From Rhodanobacter sp. B04 (GTDB lineage Bacteria; Pseudomonadota; Gammaproteobacteria; Xanthomonadales; Rhodanobacteraceae), in NCBI RefSeq assembly GCF_002001125.1, contig NZ_MUNV01000006.1:124001-188000 (forward strand): 64,000 bases of DNA, given 5' to 3'. This document shows, in pieces, positions 41,876-52,000 of the stretch (positions are counted from its first letter, which is position 1; each line of letters opens with the position of its first letter). Position numbers and translations under genes: made by a program. The notes beneath the pieces are model-generated. The model ran no database searches. It worked only from the letters and a program-made list of their open reading frames with translations, and had not been told where the DNA came from.

Positions 41876-42367
41876 TCAACCGGGCACGGCTTCCATGAAC
41901 ACCGCGCACAGCGCCTGCATGCCGGCGCGGTCGTCCTCGTCGAAGCGGTCGATCACCGGGCTGTCCACGTCCCAGACGCCGAGCAGGCTGCCGTCGGCCT
42001 TGATCAGCGGCACCACGATTTCCGATTGCGAGGCGGCGTCGCAGGCGATGTGACCGGCGAATGCGTTGACGTCGCGCACCAGCTGGGTCTTGCGGGTCTG
42101 TGCGGCGGTGCCGCAGACGCCGCGGCCAAGCGCGATGCGGATGCAGGCGGGCTTGCCCTGGAACGGGCCGACCACCAGCTCGCGGCCGTCGTACAGGTAG
42201 AAGCCGGCCCAGTTGAGGTCAGGCAGGCTGTGATAGACCAGCGCACTGAAATTCGCCGCGTTCGCGATCAGGTCGCGTTCGCCGGCGAGCAGGCCGCGCG
42301 CCTGCTGCGCCAGATCCTCGTAGTGCTCGCGCTTGCTGGCGTGAGTGTGTGACTTCAATTCGAACAT
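41876..42367 (-). CDS. msrC: Free methionine-(R)-sulfoxide reductase (GAF domain)
   Basis: A 163-residue GAF-domain enzyme. It has the family's conserved segments: SLPDLNWAGFYLYDGRELVVGPFQGKPACIRIALGRGVCGTAA, carrying two catalytic cysteines, and NAFAGHIACDAASQSEIVVPL with the third. It reduces free methionine-R-sulfoxide to methionine using thioredoxin in the cytoplasm. The conserved N-terminus MFELKSHTHASKREHYEDL sets the start; no ribosome site is visible. The gene is divergent from bioD, separated by 101 bases. Confidence 0.92.
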   Translation of the reverse strand: MFELKSHTHASKREHYEDLAQQARGLLAGERDLIANAANFSALVYHSLPDLNWAGFYLYDGRELVVGPFQGKPACIRIALGRGVCGTAAQTRKTQLVRDVNAFAGHIACDAASQSEIVVPLIKADGSLLGVWDVDSPVIDRFDEDDRAGMQALCAVFMEAVPG

Positions 42368-42468
42368 GAAGTGATCCGTAGCGAAAATATCTATTATGCG
42401 CCGGGTGATCCGTACCAAGGCCTGTGCATGGCTGTGGGTGGAAAGGATCGCCATGAACTTCACCCGAC

Positions 42469-43167
42469 ATGGGATTGGACTTGTCCGAGATCAACCGCAG
42501 CGTGTTCATCGCCGGCACCGACACCGGCATTGGCAAGACCCATGCGGCGTGCACGTTGCTGCATGCCTTGCGGGCGGCCGGGCATGCGGCGTGCGGCATG
42601 AAGCCGGTGGCCAGTGGCTGCATGGAGACGCCGGATGGTCTGCGCAACGACGATGCGCTGGCGCTGCAGGCAGCCGGCAGCAGCGCGCTGCCGTATGCGG
42701 CGATCAATCCGGTCGCGCTGCGCGATCCGTTGTCGCCGCACCTGGCGGCGGCTCACGACGGCATCGAGATCTCGCTGCCGCCGCTGCGGCGTGCGTTCGA
42801 GCAGCTCGTTGGCAGCCATCGACGCGTGGTGGTCGAAGGCGTAGGCGGCTGGCTGGTGCCGCTGGCACCGGGGTTGTTCGCGGCGGATATCGCCAAGCAA
42901 TGGCAATTGCCGGTGATTCTGGTGGTCGGTTTGCGGCTGGGCTGCCTCAACCATGCGCTGCTCACGGCGCGGGCGATCGAAGCGGACGGTTGCCGCCTGC
43001 TCGGCTGGGTCGGCAACTGCATCGATCCAGCCATGGACGCGCTGCAAGAAAACCTGGCGACCCTGCGTGAACTGCTGCCCGCACCGTGCCTGGGCGTGTT
43101 GCCGCACGGCGTGGCGCCGGTGGCGGCGGCCGCCGGCCTGGTTGCAGCCGTGGCGGTCTTGGACTGA
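42469..43167 (+). CDS. bioD: Dethiobiotin synthase
   Basis: A 232-residue BioD. The P-loop is IAGTDTGIGKTHAACTLL, the substrate lysine is in GMKPVASGC, and the VVVEGVGGWLVPLAP segment binds the carbamate and nucleotide. It closes the ureido ring of dethiobiotin from diaminopelargonic acid, CO2 and ATP in the cytoplasm. No other biotin genes lie in the window, so bio genes are split in this genome. It is followed on the same strand, 53 bases later, by a small conserved gene. Confidence 0.93.
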   Translation: MGLDLSEINRSVFIAGTDTGIGKTHAACTLLHALRAAGHAACGMKPVASGCMETPDGLRNDDALALQAAGSSALPYAAINPVALRDPLSPHLAAAHDGIEISLPPLRRAFEQLVGSHRRVVVEGVGGWLVPLAPGLFAADIAKQWQLPVILVVGLRLGCLNHALLTARAIEADGCRLLGWVGNCIDPAMDALQENLATLRELLPAPCLGVLPHGVAPVAAAAGLVAAVAVLD

Positions 43168-43220
43168 GCTTCACATCCGTTGTGCTTGGATGGGCGCGTA
43201 ACCCTGCTGTCGGAGGCGAC

Positions 43221-43568
43221 ATGACCCGCAACCACTATTACCTTTCCATCGCCGATCTGGCGCATGCGCGCGGCGCCGATCCGCGCTTCGCCTTCGACGG
43301 CGCCGGCCCGAACGACTTTGCCGCTGCGCTGCAGCAGGCATTGCGCGATGACGGCCTGTACCAGCGCTGGCGTGTCGCGCAGCCGGATCCCGACGCGGTG
43401 GACATGGCGCTAGCCGCCACCGACCCGGAGGCCCAGGTCGACGCAAAGGTCGTCGATCTGCATACCGAGGTCGATCTGGTCACCAGCCTGCCGATGAGCG
43501 TGGTGCGGCACCGGCTGTATCTGCTGATCGGCGCGGCCTGGCAGCTGCGCGACCTGCGGGCGGCCTGA
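43221..43568 (+). CDS. Conserved small protein, function unknown
   Basis: A 115-residue soluble protein beginning MTRNHYYLSIADLAHARGADPRFAFDG, with no signal peptide or membrane helix. It is rich in Asp and Ala, and the sequence PDPDAVDMALAATDPEAQVDAKVVD is acidic. A GGAGG site lies 5 bases before the ATG and codon use matches the neighbours, so it is a real gene. No characterised family was recognised. It follows bioD and could be co-transcribed with it. Confidence 0.75.
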   Translation: MTRNHYYLSIADLAHARGADPRFAFDGAGPNDFAAALQQALRDDGLYQRWRVAQPDPDAVDMALAATDPEAQVDAKVVDLHTEVDLVTSLPMSVVRHRLYLLIGAAWQLRDLRAA

Positions 43569-43626
43569 ACCCGAAGTGTCGTAGGCATGACTTCCGGGCT
43601 TGGAGAATCGGCCCGGGAATGGTTAC

Positions 43627-43643
43627 AGTCGGAAGTTCCGACT
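43627..43643. promoter_or_regulatory. Palindrome upstream of the M3 peptidase gene
   Basis: A 17-base perfect palindrome (AGTCGGAA-G-TTCCGACT) about 40 bases before the peptidase ATG. It could be an operator or a structured 5' leader; no regulator can be assigned. Confidence 0.35.
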
Positions 43644-43683
43644 TACTGTGTCCGATCATGGACGCGCCACTTGGGGAAGCCAG

Positions 43684-45894
43684 ATGCTCCGTCTCCGCTT
43701 GATTGTGATTGCCACCACGATGGCGCTCGCCGCCTGTTCGCAGCAGCCGAATGATGCCGCCACATCGCCCGCCAAGGCCGCCTCGGCGGCTCCCGCCAGC
43801 AGCGCCGCACCGGTCGCCACCGCCATGACCAGCAACCCGTTCTTCGCCGCCAGCACGCTGCCGTACCAGGCGCCGCCGTTCGACAAGATCCACGATGCGG
43901 ATTACCAGCCGGCGATCGAGGAGGGCATGAAGCAGCAGCTGGCCGAGATCGAGAAGATCGCGGACAACCCGGATGCGCCGACTTTCGAGAACACCTACGT
44001 GGCGATGGAGAAATCCGGCGCCATGCTGAATCGCGTAATGGCCGTGTTCGGTGGCGTCACCGGCGCCAATACCGACGACGCGCTGCAGAAGGTGCAGGAA
44101 AATGTGGCGCCCGAGCTGGCGGCCCACCAGGATGCGATCTACCTCAACAGCAAGCTGTTCCAGCGTGTCGAGGCGGTCTACAACCAGCGCGACACGCTCA
44201 AGCTCGATCCGGAATCGGCGCGCCTGGTCGAGGTGGTCTACAAGGGTTTCGTGCACGCCGGCGCCAAGCTGTCCGATGCCGACAAGGCCAAGCTGAAGGA
44301 TCTCAACAAGGAAGAATCCACGCTCAGCACGTCGTTCACCAACAAGCTGCTGGCGGCCACCAAGGACGCCGCCGTGGTGGTCGACGACAAGGCCAAGCTG
44401 GCCGGCTTGTCCGATGCCGAGATCGCCGCCGCCGAACAGGCCGCCAAGGATCGCAAGCTGGATGGCAAGTACGTGCTGACCTTGCAGAACACCACCCAGC
44501 AGCCCGAACTGCAGGACCTGAGCGACCGCGACACCCGCAAGGCGCTGTTCGAGGCCTCGTGGAACCGCGCCGAGAAGGGCGACGCCAACGACACCCGCAA
44601 GATCATCGAGCGCCTCGCGCAGATCCGCGCAGAGCAGGCCAAGCTGATCGGCTTCCCGAACTACGCGGCGTGGAAGCTGGACGACCAGATGGCGAAGACA
44701 CCGGAAACGGCGATGGCCTTCATGGACAAGCTGGCGCCGGCCGCGGTGGCCCGTGCCACCAAGGAAGCCGCCGACATCCAGGCGCAGATCGACAAGGACC
44801 AGGCCGCGCTCAAGCAGCCCAGCTTCAAGCTGGAGCCGTGGGACTGGAACTACTACGCCGAGCAGGTGCGCAAGGCCAAGTACGATCTGGATGAAAGCCA
44901 GATCAAGCCGTATTTCGAGCTCGACAACGTGCTGCAGAACGGCGTGTTCTACGCCGCCAACCAGCTGTACGGGCTGACCTTCAAGGAGCGCAAGGACATC
45001 CCGGTATACCAGCCGGACGTGCGCGTGTTCGAGGTGTTCGACAAGGACGGCAAGTCGATTGCGCTGTTCTACTGCGACTACTTCAAGCGCGACAACAAGA
45101 ACGGCGGCGCCTGGATGGACAATTTCGTCGGCCAGTCCAAGCTGCTCGGCACCAAGCCGGTGATCTACAACGTGGCCAACTTCAACAAGCCGGCCGCGGG
45201 CCAGCCGGCGCTGCTGTCGTTCGACGACGTGATCACCATGTTCCACGAGTTCGGCCACGGCCTGCATGGCATTTTCGCCGACGAGCAGTATCCGACCCTG
45301 TCCGGCACCGCCACCGCACGCGACTTCGTCGAGTTCCCGTCGCAGTTCAACGAGCACTGGGCGACCGACCCGAAGGTGTTCGCCAACTATGCGAAGAACT
45401 ACAAGACCAATGAGCCGATGCCGCAGGCGCTGGTCGACAAGATGAAGAAGGCCGGCAAGTTCAACAGCGGCTATGCCATGACCGAGCTGACCGCGGCGGC
45501 CCTGCTCGACATGAACTGGCACATGCTCGGCGCCGATGCGCCGCTGCAGGATGCCGACCAGTTCGAGACGGCCGCGCTGAAGAAGGACAAGATCGACCTC
45601 AGCTACGTGCCGCCGCGCTACCGTTCCAGCTACTTCCAGCACATCTGGGGCAACGGCTACGCCGCCGGCTATTACGCCTACCTGTGGACACAGATGCTGG
45701 CGGACGATGCCTTCATCGGCTTCAAGGATCACGGTGGCCTGACCCGCGAGAACGGTGACCGTTTCCGCGCGATGATCCTGTCGCGCGGCAACACGGTGGA
45801 GCTGGCCAAGCTGTACAAGGACTGGCGTGGCCAGGATCCGAGCATCGAGCCGATGCTGGAGAATCGCGGCCTCAAGGACGCGCCGGCGAAATAA
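43684..45894 (+). CDS. M3 family peptidyl-dipeptidase (Dcp-like) lipoprotein
   Basis: A 736-residue zinc peptidase. The signal ends in a lipobox (MALAACSQQ), and a short Ala/Ser-rich linker precedes the catalytic body, so it is tethered in the periplasm or outer membrane. The zinc motif is FHEFGHGLHG (HEFGH at 521-525), with the third ligand glutamate in RDFVEFPSQFNEHW, and the late YRSSYFQHIWGNGYAAGYYAYLW is typical of Dcp/oligopeptidase A. It removes dipeptides from peptide C-termini. Mature E. coli Dcp is of similar size (680) but is not a lipoprotein. GGGGAAG lies 4 bases before the ATG. A clear terminator follows. Confidence 0.92.
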   Translation: MLRLRLIVIATTMALAACSQQPNDAATSPAKAASAAPASSAAPVATAMTSNPFFAASTLPYQAPPFDKIHDADYQPAIEEGMKQQLAEIEKIADNPDAPTFENTYVAMEKSGAMLNRVMAVFGGVTGANTDDALQKVQENVAPELAAHQDAIYLNSKLFQRVEAVYNQRDTLKLDPESARLVEVVYKGFVHAGAKLSDADKAKLKDLNKEESTLSTSFTNKLLAATKDAAVVVDDKAKLAGLSDAEIAAAEQAAKDRKLDGKYVLTLQNTTQQPELQDLSDRDTRKALFEASWNRAEKGDANDTRKIIERLAQIRAEQAKLIGFPNYAAWKLDDQMAKTPETAMAFMDKLAPAAVARATKEAADIQAQIDKDQAALKQPSFKLEPWDWNYYAEQVRKAKYDLDESQIKPYFELDNVLQNGVFYAANQLYGLTFKERKDIPVYQPDVRVFEVFDKDGKSIALFYCDYFKRDNKNGGAWMDNFVGQSKLLGTKPVIYNVANFNKPAAGQPALLSFDDVITMFHEFGHGLHGIFADEQYPTLSGTATARDFVEFPSQFNEHWATDPKVFANYAKNYKTNEPMPQALVDKMKKAGKFNSGYAMTELTAAALLDMNWHMLGADAPLQDADQFETAALKKDKIDLSYVPPRYRSSYFQHIWGNGYAAGYYAYLWTQMLADDAFIGFKDHGGLTRENGDRFRAMILSRGNTVELAKLYKDWRGQDPSIEPMLENRGLKDAPAK

Positions 45895-45918
45895 GCGACA
45901 GCCCGGCTGTCACGTTGC

Positions 45919-45953
45919 AAACAGGCCCGCCATGTGCGGGCCTGTTTCTTTTT
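45919..45953 (+). terminator. Rho-independent terminator of the M3 peptidase gene
   Basis: Perfect 12-bp stem AAACAGGCCCGC / GCGGGCCTGTTT with a 5-base loop, followed by CTTTTT. It lies 24 bases after the stop codon. Confidence 0.9.
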
Positions 45954-46031
45954 GGGTGCCGTGCGCGATATCGCCGCACGAAGGGTGGCTGCATGGAATA
46001 ATCGGGCCTCTACGACACGAATGGCGCACGC

Positions 46032-47867
46032 GTGGACAGCTCTCATTTCCTGCAGACCGCGGTGGTGTTCCTGCTCGCCACGGTGATCGCGGTGCCGCTG
46101 ACCAAGCGCTTCCGGCTGGGCTCGGTGCTGGGCTATCTGCTGGCCGGCGTGGTGATCGGCCCGCAGCTGCTCGGCCTGGTCAGCGATACCGAGGGGGTCG
46201 CCGCGATCTCCGAGTTTGGCGTGGTGCTGATGCTGTTCGTGATCGGCCTGGAGCTGTCGCCGCAGCGGCTGTGGGTGATGCGTCGCTCGGTGTTCGGCAC
46301 CGGCCTGCTGCAGGTGCTGAGCTGCAGCCTGGCGATCGGCGCGGCGGCGTACTACCTGTTCGGACTTTCCGGCAGCGCGGCGGCCATCATCGGCGGCAGC
46401 CTGGCGTTGTCGTCCACCGCGTTCGGCCTGCAGATCCTCGGCGAGCGCAAGGAGGCCGGCTCGGCCTATGGGCGCCAGGCCTTCGCGATCCTGCTGTTCC
46501 AGGATCTGGCGGCGATCCCGCTGATTGCCGCGGTGCCGTTGCTGGCCAGTTCGTCGTCGGCGCACGGCATCGATCTGCTGGCGATGTTGCGCACGATCGT
46601 GGTGATCGCGCTGGTGATGGTCGGCGGCCGTTATCTGCTGCGCCAGGTGTTCCGCTTCGTGGCGCGTGCCGACTCGGTGGAAGTGTCCACCGCCACCGCC
46701 TTGCTGGTGGTGATGGGCACCGCGCTGCTGATGGAACTGGCGCATGTCTCGACCACCCTCGGCGCGTTCCTCGCCGGCGTGCTGCTGGCCGATTCGGAAT
46801 ACCGGCACGAACTCGAATCGCATATCGAGCCGTTCAAGGGCCTGCTGCTGGGGCTGTTCTTCATCAGCGTCGGCATGTCGATGGATCTGTCGTTGCTGCT
46901 GCATCAGCCGCTGCTGGTGCTGGAGCTGGTGATCGCACTGATGCTGCTGAAAGGCGTGCTGCTGTGGCCGCTGGGACGGTGGCTCGGCGAACTCGAGCGG
47001 ACCGATGCGCTGCGGCTGGCGGTGCTGCTGGCCTGCGGTGGCGAGTTCGCCTTCGTGGTGCTGAAGCTGGCCACGGGGCAGCAGCTGCTCAGCTCATACC
47101 AAGGCAGCCTGCTGGTGCTGGCGATCACCCTCTCGATGGCGCTGACGCCGTTGCTGGTGGCGCTGGTGGCGAAACTGCTGGGCGGCAAGTCGAGGAAATC
47201 GACACGTCCATACGACACGATCGACACCCATACGCCGCGGGTGATCATCGCCGGCTACGGTCGCATGGGGCAGATCGTCGCCCGCGTGCTGCGCGCGCAG
47301 GGCATTCCGTTCGTGGCGCTGGATCACTCGGTGGAGCAGCTCGACCTGGTCCAGCGCTTTGGCAACGTCACCGACATTTTCTACGGCGATCCGGCACGGC
47401 CCGAACTGCTGCGTGCGGCGCAGGCGGACAAGGCCGAGGTGTTCGTGCTGGCCAGCGACGACCCGGAATCGAGCTTGCGCGTGGCGCGGGTGGTACGCCG
47501 ACAATATCCGCACCTGAAGATCATCGCCCGCGCGCGCAACCGCCAGCACGTATGGCGCTTGATGGACCTGGGCATCGACGAGCCGGTGCGCGAGACGCTG
47601 TATTCCAGCCTCAAGCTGACCCGCAAGGCGCTGGAGGCCTTGGGCCTGGCGCCGGAGCGGGCCGCTGATCAGGTGGAGCGCTTCCGGCGCCAGGACGCGG
47701 AGCTGATCAAGCTGCAATACGCGGTCTACGACGACGAAGCCAAGCTGGTGCAGACCACCCGCGAGGCACTGGCCGACCTGGAGAAGCTGTTCGAGGCCGA
47801 TGCCGAGCCTGCCGCCGCACGGATCCGCCAGCGCGATGCCGATGTGCCGTTGGCGGGTTCGGATTGA
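46032..47867 (+). CDS. CPA2 monovalent cation:proton antiporter (KefB/KefC-like)
   Basis: A 611-residue membrane protein. The N-terminal 370 residues form a CPA2 exchanger with about 12 helices; diagnostic segments are LGYLLAGVVIGPQLLGL, GVVLMLFVIGLELSPQRLW and LLFQDLAAIPLIAAVPLL. Residues about 402-520 form an RCK/TrkA-N domain that binds nucleotide or glutathione adducts (VIIAGYGRMGQIVARVL). It should exchange potassium or sodium for protons. No KefF/KefG-type ancillary gene is adjacent, so glutathione gating is uncertain. The start is GTG at 46032; the frame fits homologues. It is followed after 89 bases by a glycosyltransferase gene. Confidence 0.9.
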   Translation: MDSSHFLQTAVVFLLATVIAVPLTKRFRLGSVLGYLLAGVVIGPQLLGLVSDTEGVAAISEFGVVLMLFVIGLELSPQRLWVMRRSVFGTGLLQVLSCSLAIGAAAYYLFGLSGSAAAIIGGSLALSSTAFGLQILGERKEAGSAYGRQAFAILLFQDLAAIPLIAAVPLLASSSSAHGIDLLAMLRTIVVIALVMVGGRYLLRQVFRFVARADSVEVSTATALLVVMGTALLMELAHVSTTLGAFLAGVLLADSEYRHELESHIEPFKGLLLGLFFISVGMSMDLSLLLHQPLLVLELVIALMLLKGVLLWPLGRWLGELERTDALRLAVLLACGGEFAFVVLKLATGQQLLSSYQGSLLVLAITLSMALTPLLVALVAKLLGGKSRKSTRPYDTIDTHTPRVIIAGYGRMGQIVARVLRAQGIPFVALDHSVEQLDLVQRFGNVTDIFYGDPARPELLRAAQADKAEVFVLASDDPESSLRVARVVRRQYPHLKIIARARNRQHVWRLMDLGIDEPVRETLYSSLKLTRKALEALGLAPERAADQVERFRRQDAELIKLQYAVYDDEAKLVQTTREALADLEKLFEADAEPAAARIRQRDADVPLAGSD

Positions 47868-47956
47868 CCGCGCCGGTCCAACGATTGCCGTGAGATCGGT
47901 CGGAGGTTGGCGTAGGCTGCGTCAACCGCCTGCAAATTCCGGCGTTGATTGGAAAC

Positions 47957-49081
47957 ATGCCCACGAATCAGCTTTCCGCATCGACCGGCCCCGTCGTCAT
48001 CCGCTTCGGCCGGCTCGGCGACACGATCCTGTTGCAGCCTTTGTTGCGCAAGCTGCACCAGCGCTATGGCCGACCCTGCCAGTTGCTCGCCCTGGGCGAT
48101 TGGTCGTCGGCGCTGTATTCGGCGCAGCCGGAGGTGGCTGGCTGCATTCCGCTCAATTCGCAAGCCGGGCCCATCTGGATGCGCCCGCAGCGTTGGCGTG
48201 CCGCGATGGCCTTGCGGCGACTGCGCGAAGCCCCGTTCTACATCAGCGAGCCGGTGGAACGCGCGCGCACCAAGATTCGTCCGATGCTCGAACTGGCCGG
48301 TGTGCCGGTCGAGCACTGCACCTTCATCGAAGACATCCCGCTGATCCCGCACGAACACTGGGTGGATCTGCTGCTGCGTTTTGGCGATACCACGCCAGCC
48401 GCGTTCCGCAGTGTCTGCCCGCCGCTGGCGTCACCGGTGCGCACCGCGCCGCAGCTGCATGTCAGTGCGGCCGAGCGTGCCGAGCGGGATGCCTGGCTGG
48501 GCGCGAAAGGCTACAGTGCGCGCCCGCTGGTGCTGCTGCAACCGGCCAACAAGCGCACCATGCGCTGGAACGGGGTGCGCGCCGCCGAGGACGACGACAA
48601 GTCCTGGCCAGCCGAACGCTGGGCCGCGCTGGCGCGCGCGATCAGTTGCCGCATGCCGCAGGCACAGGTGCTTTTTTGCGGCTCGCCGGCCGAGGCCGGT
48701 TACCTCGATACCTTGTTGTCGGTCACGGGCGTGCGTTCACCCAGGATCGAGGCGGCGGTCTTGCCGCTCGGCCGCCTGAAGGCGCTGCTGGAGATCGCCA
48801 GCAGCATGGTTTCGGTGGATACCGGTCCGGCCCATCTGGCCGCCGCCATGGGTTGCCCATTGGTGGTGCTGATGGGTTCGCGTGACCCGCAGTTGTGGAC
48901 CCCGCGCAGCGGAGCAGGCAGTGAGGTGGTGGTACTTGGCGGGCTGCCGGCGATCCAGCGGGTCGATGAAATCGAAACGGCCGAAGTGGTGAGTGCCTGG
49001 CGGGCACTGCGGCGACGCCCGCCGTTGCCGGACGCCGCCGATATCGAGATGGCCGCCTACTCGGCGGGCTGCGCCGGCTGA
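47957..49081 (+). CDS. Glycosyltransferase family 9 (heptosyltransferase-like)
   Basis: A 374-residue GT-B enzyme. The N-terminal motif VVIRFGRLGDTILLQPLLRKL and the C-terminal donor-binding ASSMVSVDTGPAHLAAAMGCPLVVLMG match GT9 (WaaC/WaaF-type) enzymes, which add heptose in lipopolysaccharide core synthesis from ADP-heptose. The specific acceptor is unknown; the gene is not in an LPS cluster. The start at 47957 is preferred over TTG 12 bases upstream. Its last 25 bases overlap the 3' end of the convergent ankyrin gene. Confidence 0.88.
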   Translation: MPTNQLSASTGPVVIRFGRLGDTILLQPLLRKLHQRYGRPCQLLALGDWSSALYSAQPEVAGCIPLNSQAGPIWMRPQRWRAAMALRRLREAPFYISEPVERARTKIRPMLELAGVPVEHCTFIEDIPLIPHEHWVDLLLRFGDTTPAAFRSVCPPLASPVRTAPQLHVSAAERAERDAWLGAKGYSARPLVLLQPANKRTMRWNGVRAAEDDDKSWPAERWAALARAISCRMPQAQVLFCGSPAEAGYLDTLLSVTGVRSPRIEAAVLPLGRLKALLEIASSMVSVDTGPAHLAAAMGCPLVVLMGSRDPQLWTPRSGAGSEVVVLGGLPAIQRVDEIETAEVVSAWRALRRRPPLPDAADIEMAAYSAGCAG

Positions 49082-52000
49082 CGCAAGGTCTGTCGTACGC
49101 TCGGGATCGCACTGCTGCGGGCGGCCAGTTCATGCGCGATATCGATGTAACCCAACTGGCGCGCCACGTCGGCCGCGCTGCGGCCGAAGGCATCGGCGGC
49201 GGAGCGGTCGGCGCCGCGCGACAGCAGCACGCGTGCCGGCGGCAGCAGGGCATGCATGGCACAGGCGTGCAAGGCGGTGACGCCGCGCTGGTCGGCGTGT
49301 TCGACCTTGGCGCCGGCTTCCAGCAGCAACGGCACCAGCGCACCGATGTGCGTGGCATCGCATTCGCTGCCGGGGCGAAGTTGCGCGCCCAGCAGCAGCA
49401 GCAGCGGGGTCTTGCCCTCGCTGTCCGCACGGTTGATGTCGGCGCCGCGCTTGAGCAGGCCGTCGAACAGGCGGCGTGCGCGCAGGCTGTCGTTGTGCTC
49501 GAAGCCGAATTGCGCGGCGGCATGCAGCGCGCTGCGGCCATTCGCATCGACCGCGTTGACGTCGGCGCCGGCATCCAGCAGGCGCTCGGCGATTTCCGGA
49601 TACCCCATCGCGGTCGCCACCATCAGCGCGGTGGCCTCGTTCGGCAGGCGCTGGTCGGCGGCAACGTGGTGTTCCAGCAGCAGCTCGACCAGCGCCTCGC
49701 GCCGTGCGGCCACGGCCGCGGCCAGCGGCGTCACGCCGCTGCTGGCGCTCTGTGCGGCATCGGCACCGGCAGCGAGCAGGCTGGCGGCGATCTCGCGATG
49801 TCCGGCGCCACACGCGCGCAGCAGCGCCGAGGCGCCTTGCTCGTCGCGCGTGTCGACCGCGAAGCCCAATTCCAGCAGTCGTTGCACCGTGGTCAGCGCG
49901 CCGGCGGCCGCGGCTGCGGGGAGGTCTTGCGCGCGCAGCGGGCGATTCGGCCGTTGCCAGTCGCGCCAGTCCAGCCAGCGCTCCACCGCTGGGTGTTCCA
50001 GCGCCAGCCCGAGTGGCGTTTCGCCGTTGGCGTCGGCCGCTTCCGGGTTGGCGCCATGGGCGATCAGCGTGCGTACCAGCGGCAGTGCCTGCGCGCCATG
50101 CTCTAGCGCGGCAAACAGCGGCGTGCGGCTGTCGCGATCGCGGGTGTTCGGATCGCAGCCGCGCGCCAGCAGCGCCTGCAACAGGTCGAGCTGGGCATTG
50201 ATCACGGCCAGGTGCAGCGGCGTGCGCTCGCGTGCGTCCGGACCGAACGGATCGGCACCGCGTTCGAGCAGGTTCAGCGGCAACGCGGCGCCTTGGGCTG
50301 CGCCGTTCAGTCGCGCTAGTGCTTGGGCCAGGAGCCCGGCGCCAGCCGGGCTGGCGCCGGCCTGCAGCAGATCGTCGAGCGCTTCGGTCGAGTTCGGCAA
50401 TTGCTGCAGCAAGGCATCGAACAGGCGCCGGCCCAGCGGCGGCAGCGCGGCGACTTCACCGGTTTCGGCATCGTCGAGCCGCGGTGCTTCCAGCCGTGCC
50501 TCGGCATCGAGGCCGTGTTCGAGCAACCAGCGCCGCGCGGCGGTGAGGCCGGGCGTGGCCAGGTCGAGGTACAGCTGGGCCAGTTGGGCCTGTGGCCATT
50601 CACGCACGCGCTCGGCAAAGCTCGACACGATCGCCCAGTGCCCAAAGCGCAGCGCATCGAGCAGGTGCGCCGGCGTATCCGCGCCTTCGGCCAGCAGCTC
50701 GCGGCTGAGGTTGGCCGGCAAGGGCGTATCCGGATCGAGCAAGGCGACCAGGTCCCAGCGGCCGGCGGCGGCGGCATGGTCGAGCGCGCTGCGACCGTCG
50801 CCGCCGGCTGCCTTTGGCTCGGCACCCAGCGCGAGCAGGGCGCACACGGTTTCGCCATGCGCATGCGGCGATTGGCAGGCGAGGGTGAGCGCGTCACGGC
50901 CGTGCTGGTCGCGGGCGCGCGCGTCGGGCTGCGCTGCGGCCAACAGTTGCACGATGCTGCTGGCGCCGGCGCGGGCGGCTTCCATCAGGGCGGTGCTGCC
51001 ATGCTGGTCGGCCAGGTTGATGTCGGCGCCGGCGGCGCATAGCGCGCGCGCGATCTGCTCGTGGCCTTCCGCGGCTGCATTCAGCAGCGCGTGCCGATGG
51101 CGTGCGTCCACCGCGTTGACGGTGGCGCGATGCTTGAGCAGCAGCTTGACGCCGGTGGCATCGTCGTCGGCGATGCCGGCGGCGGCGACCAGTGCCGGTT
51201 CGCCATCGGCCGGCGTGGGCTTGGCGCCGTGTTCCAGCAGGAATTTCGCCAGTGGCCAGTTGGCGGCACGGCAGGCCGTGGCCAGCGGGCTGATGCCGGC
51301 CTGGTTCAGCGCGTTGATTGGTGCGGCGGCATCCAGCAGCATCGCCGCCACGCCTGCGTCGGCGCTGAGCACGGCGCCATGCAGCGCAGTATTGCCTTCG
51401 GCGTCGGTGGCCAGCGGGCTGGCGCCATTGGCGAGCAGGGTCAGCACCGCCTCGGCACGGCCGTGCCAGCTGTCGCGGGTGGCGGCCAGCAACGGCGTGA
51501 GGCCGCCGGTGGCACGGTTCACGTCGGCACCCTTGACGATCAGTGCGCGCAGCAGGCGCGTATCGGGCAGCAGCGCGGCCAGCATCAGCACCGGGCGCTG
51601 GTCGCGGTCTTCGGCGGTGGGTGCGGTGTCGGGATCGGCGCCGGCCTCGATGAGTGCCAGCGCGCGTTCGATGTCGCCGTCGCGGGTGGCGGCCAGCAGG
51701 GCCTCGGCCTGTTCGGGTGTGCCGGCGGTGCGCTCCACTTCGCTCAACACAGGGCGCGGAGTACTGGTGGTGTTTGGTGGCGTTGCGGCGTTGTCGCTGC
51801 GCCGCCGCGGCTGGTGTCGTTCGCACAGCAGGGCACGCAGCGTGCGGTTGGCAATGACCAGGCAACCCAGCGGCAGCAGCACGATGCCATACAGTGCAAG
51901 CGCGGCGATACGCGGTTCGGCCGGCAGCATGCCGACCAGCCCGGTCAGGGCGATCGCGCCGAAGGCCAGCGCCAGCAGCGCCAGTGAAGCGGGCAGGAAA

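Noticed and set aside
43480..45732. 750-codon minus-strand open frame
   Set aside because: It is antisense to the M3 peptidase, which has a full catalytic motif and lipobox.
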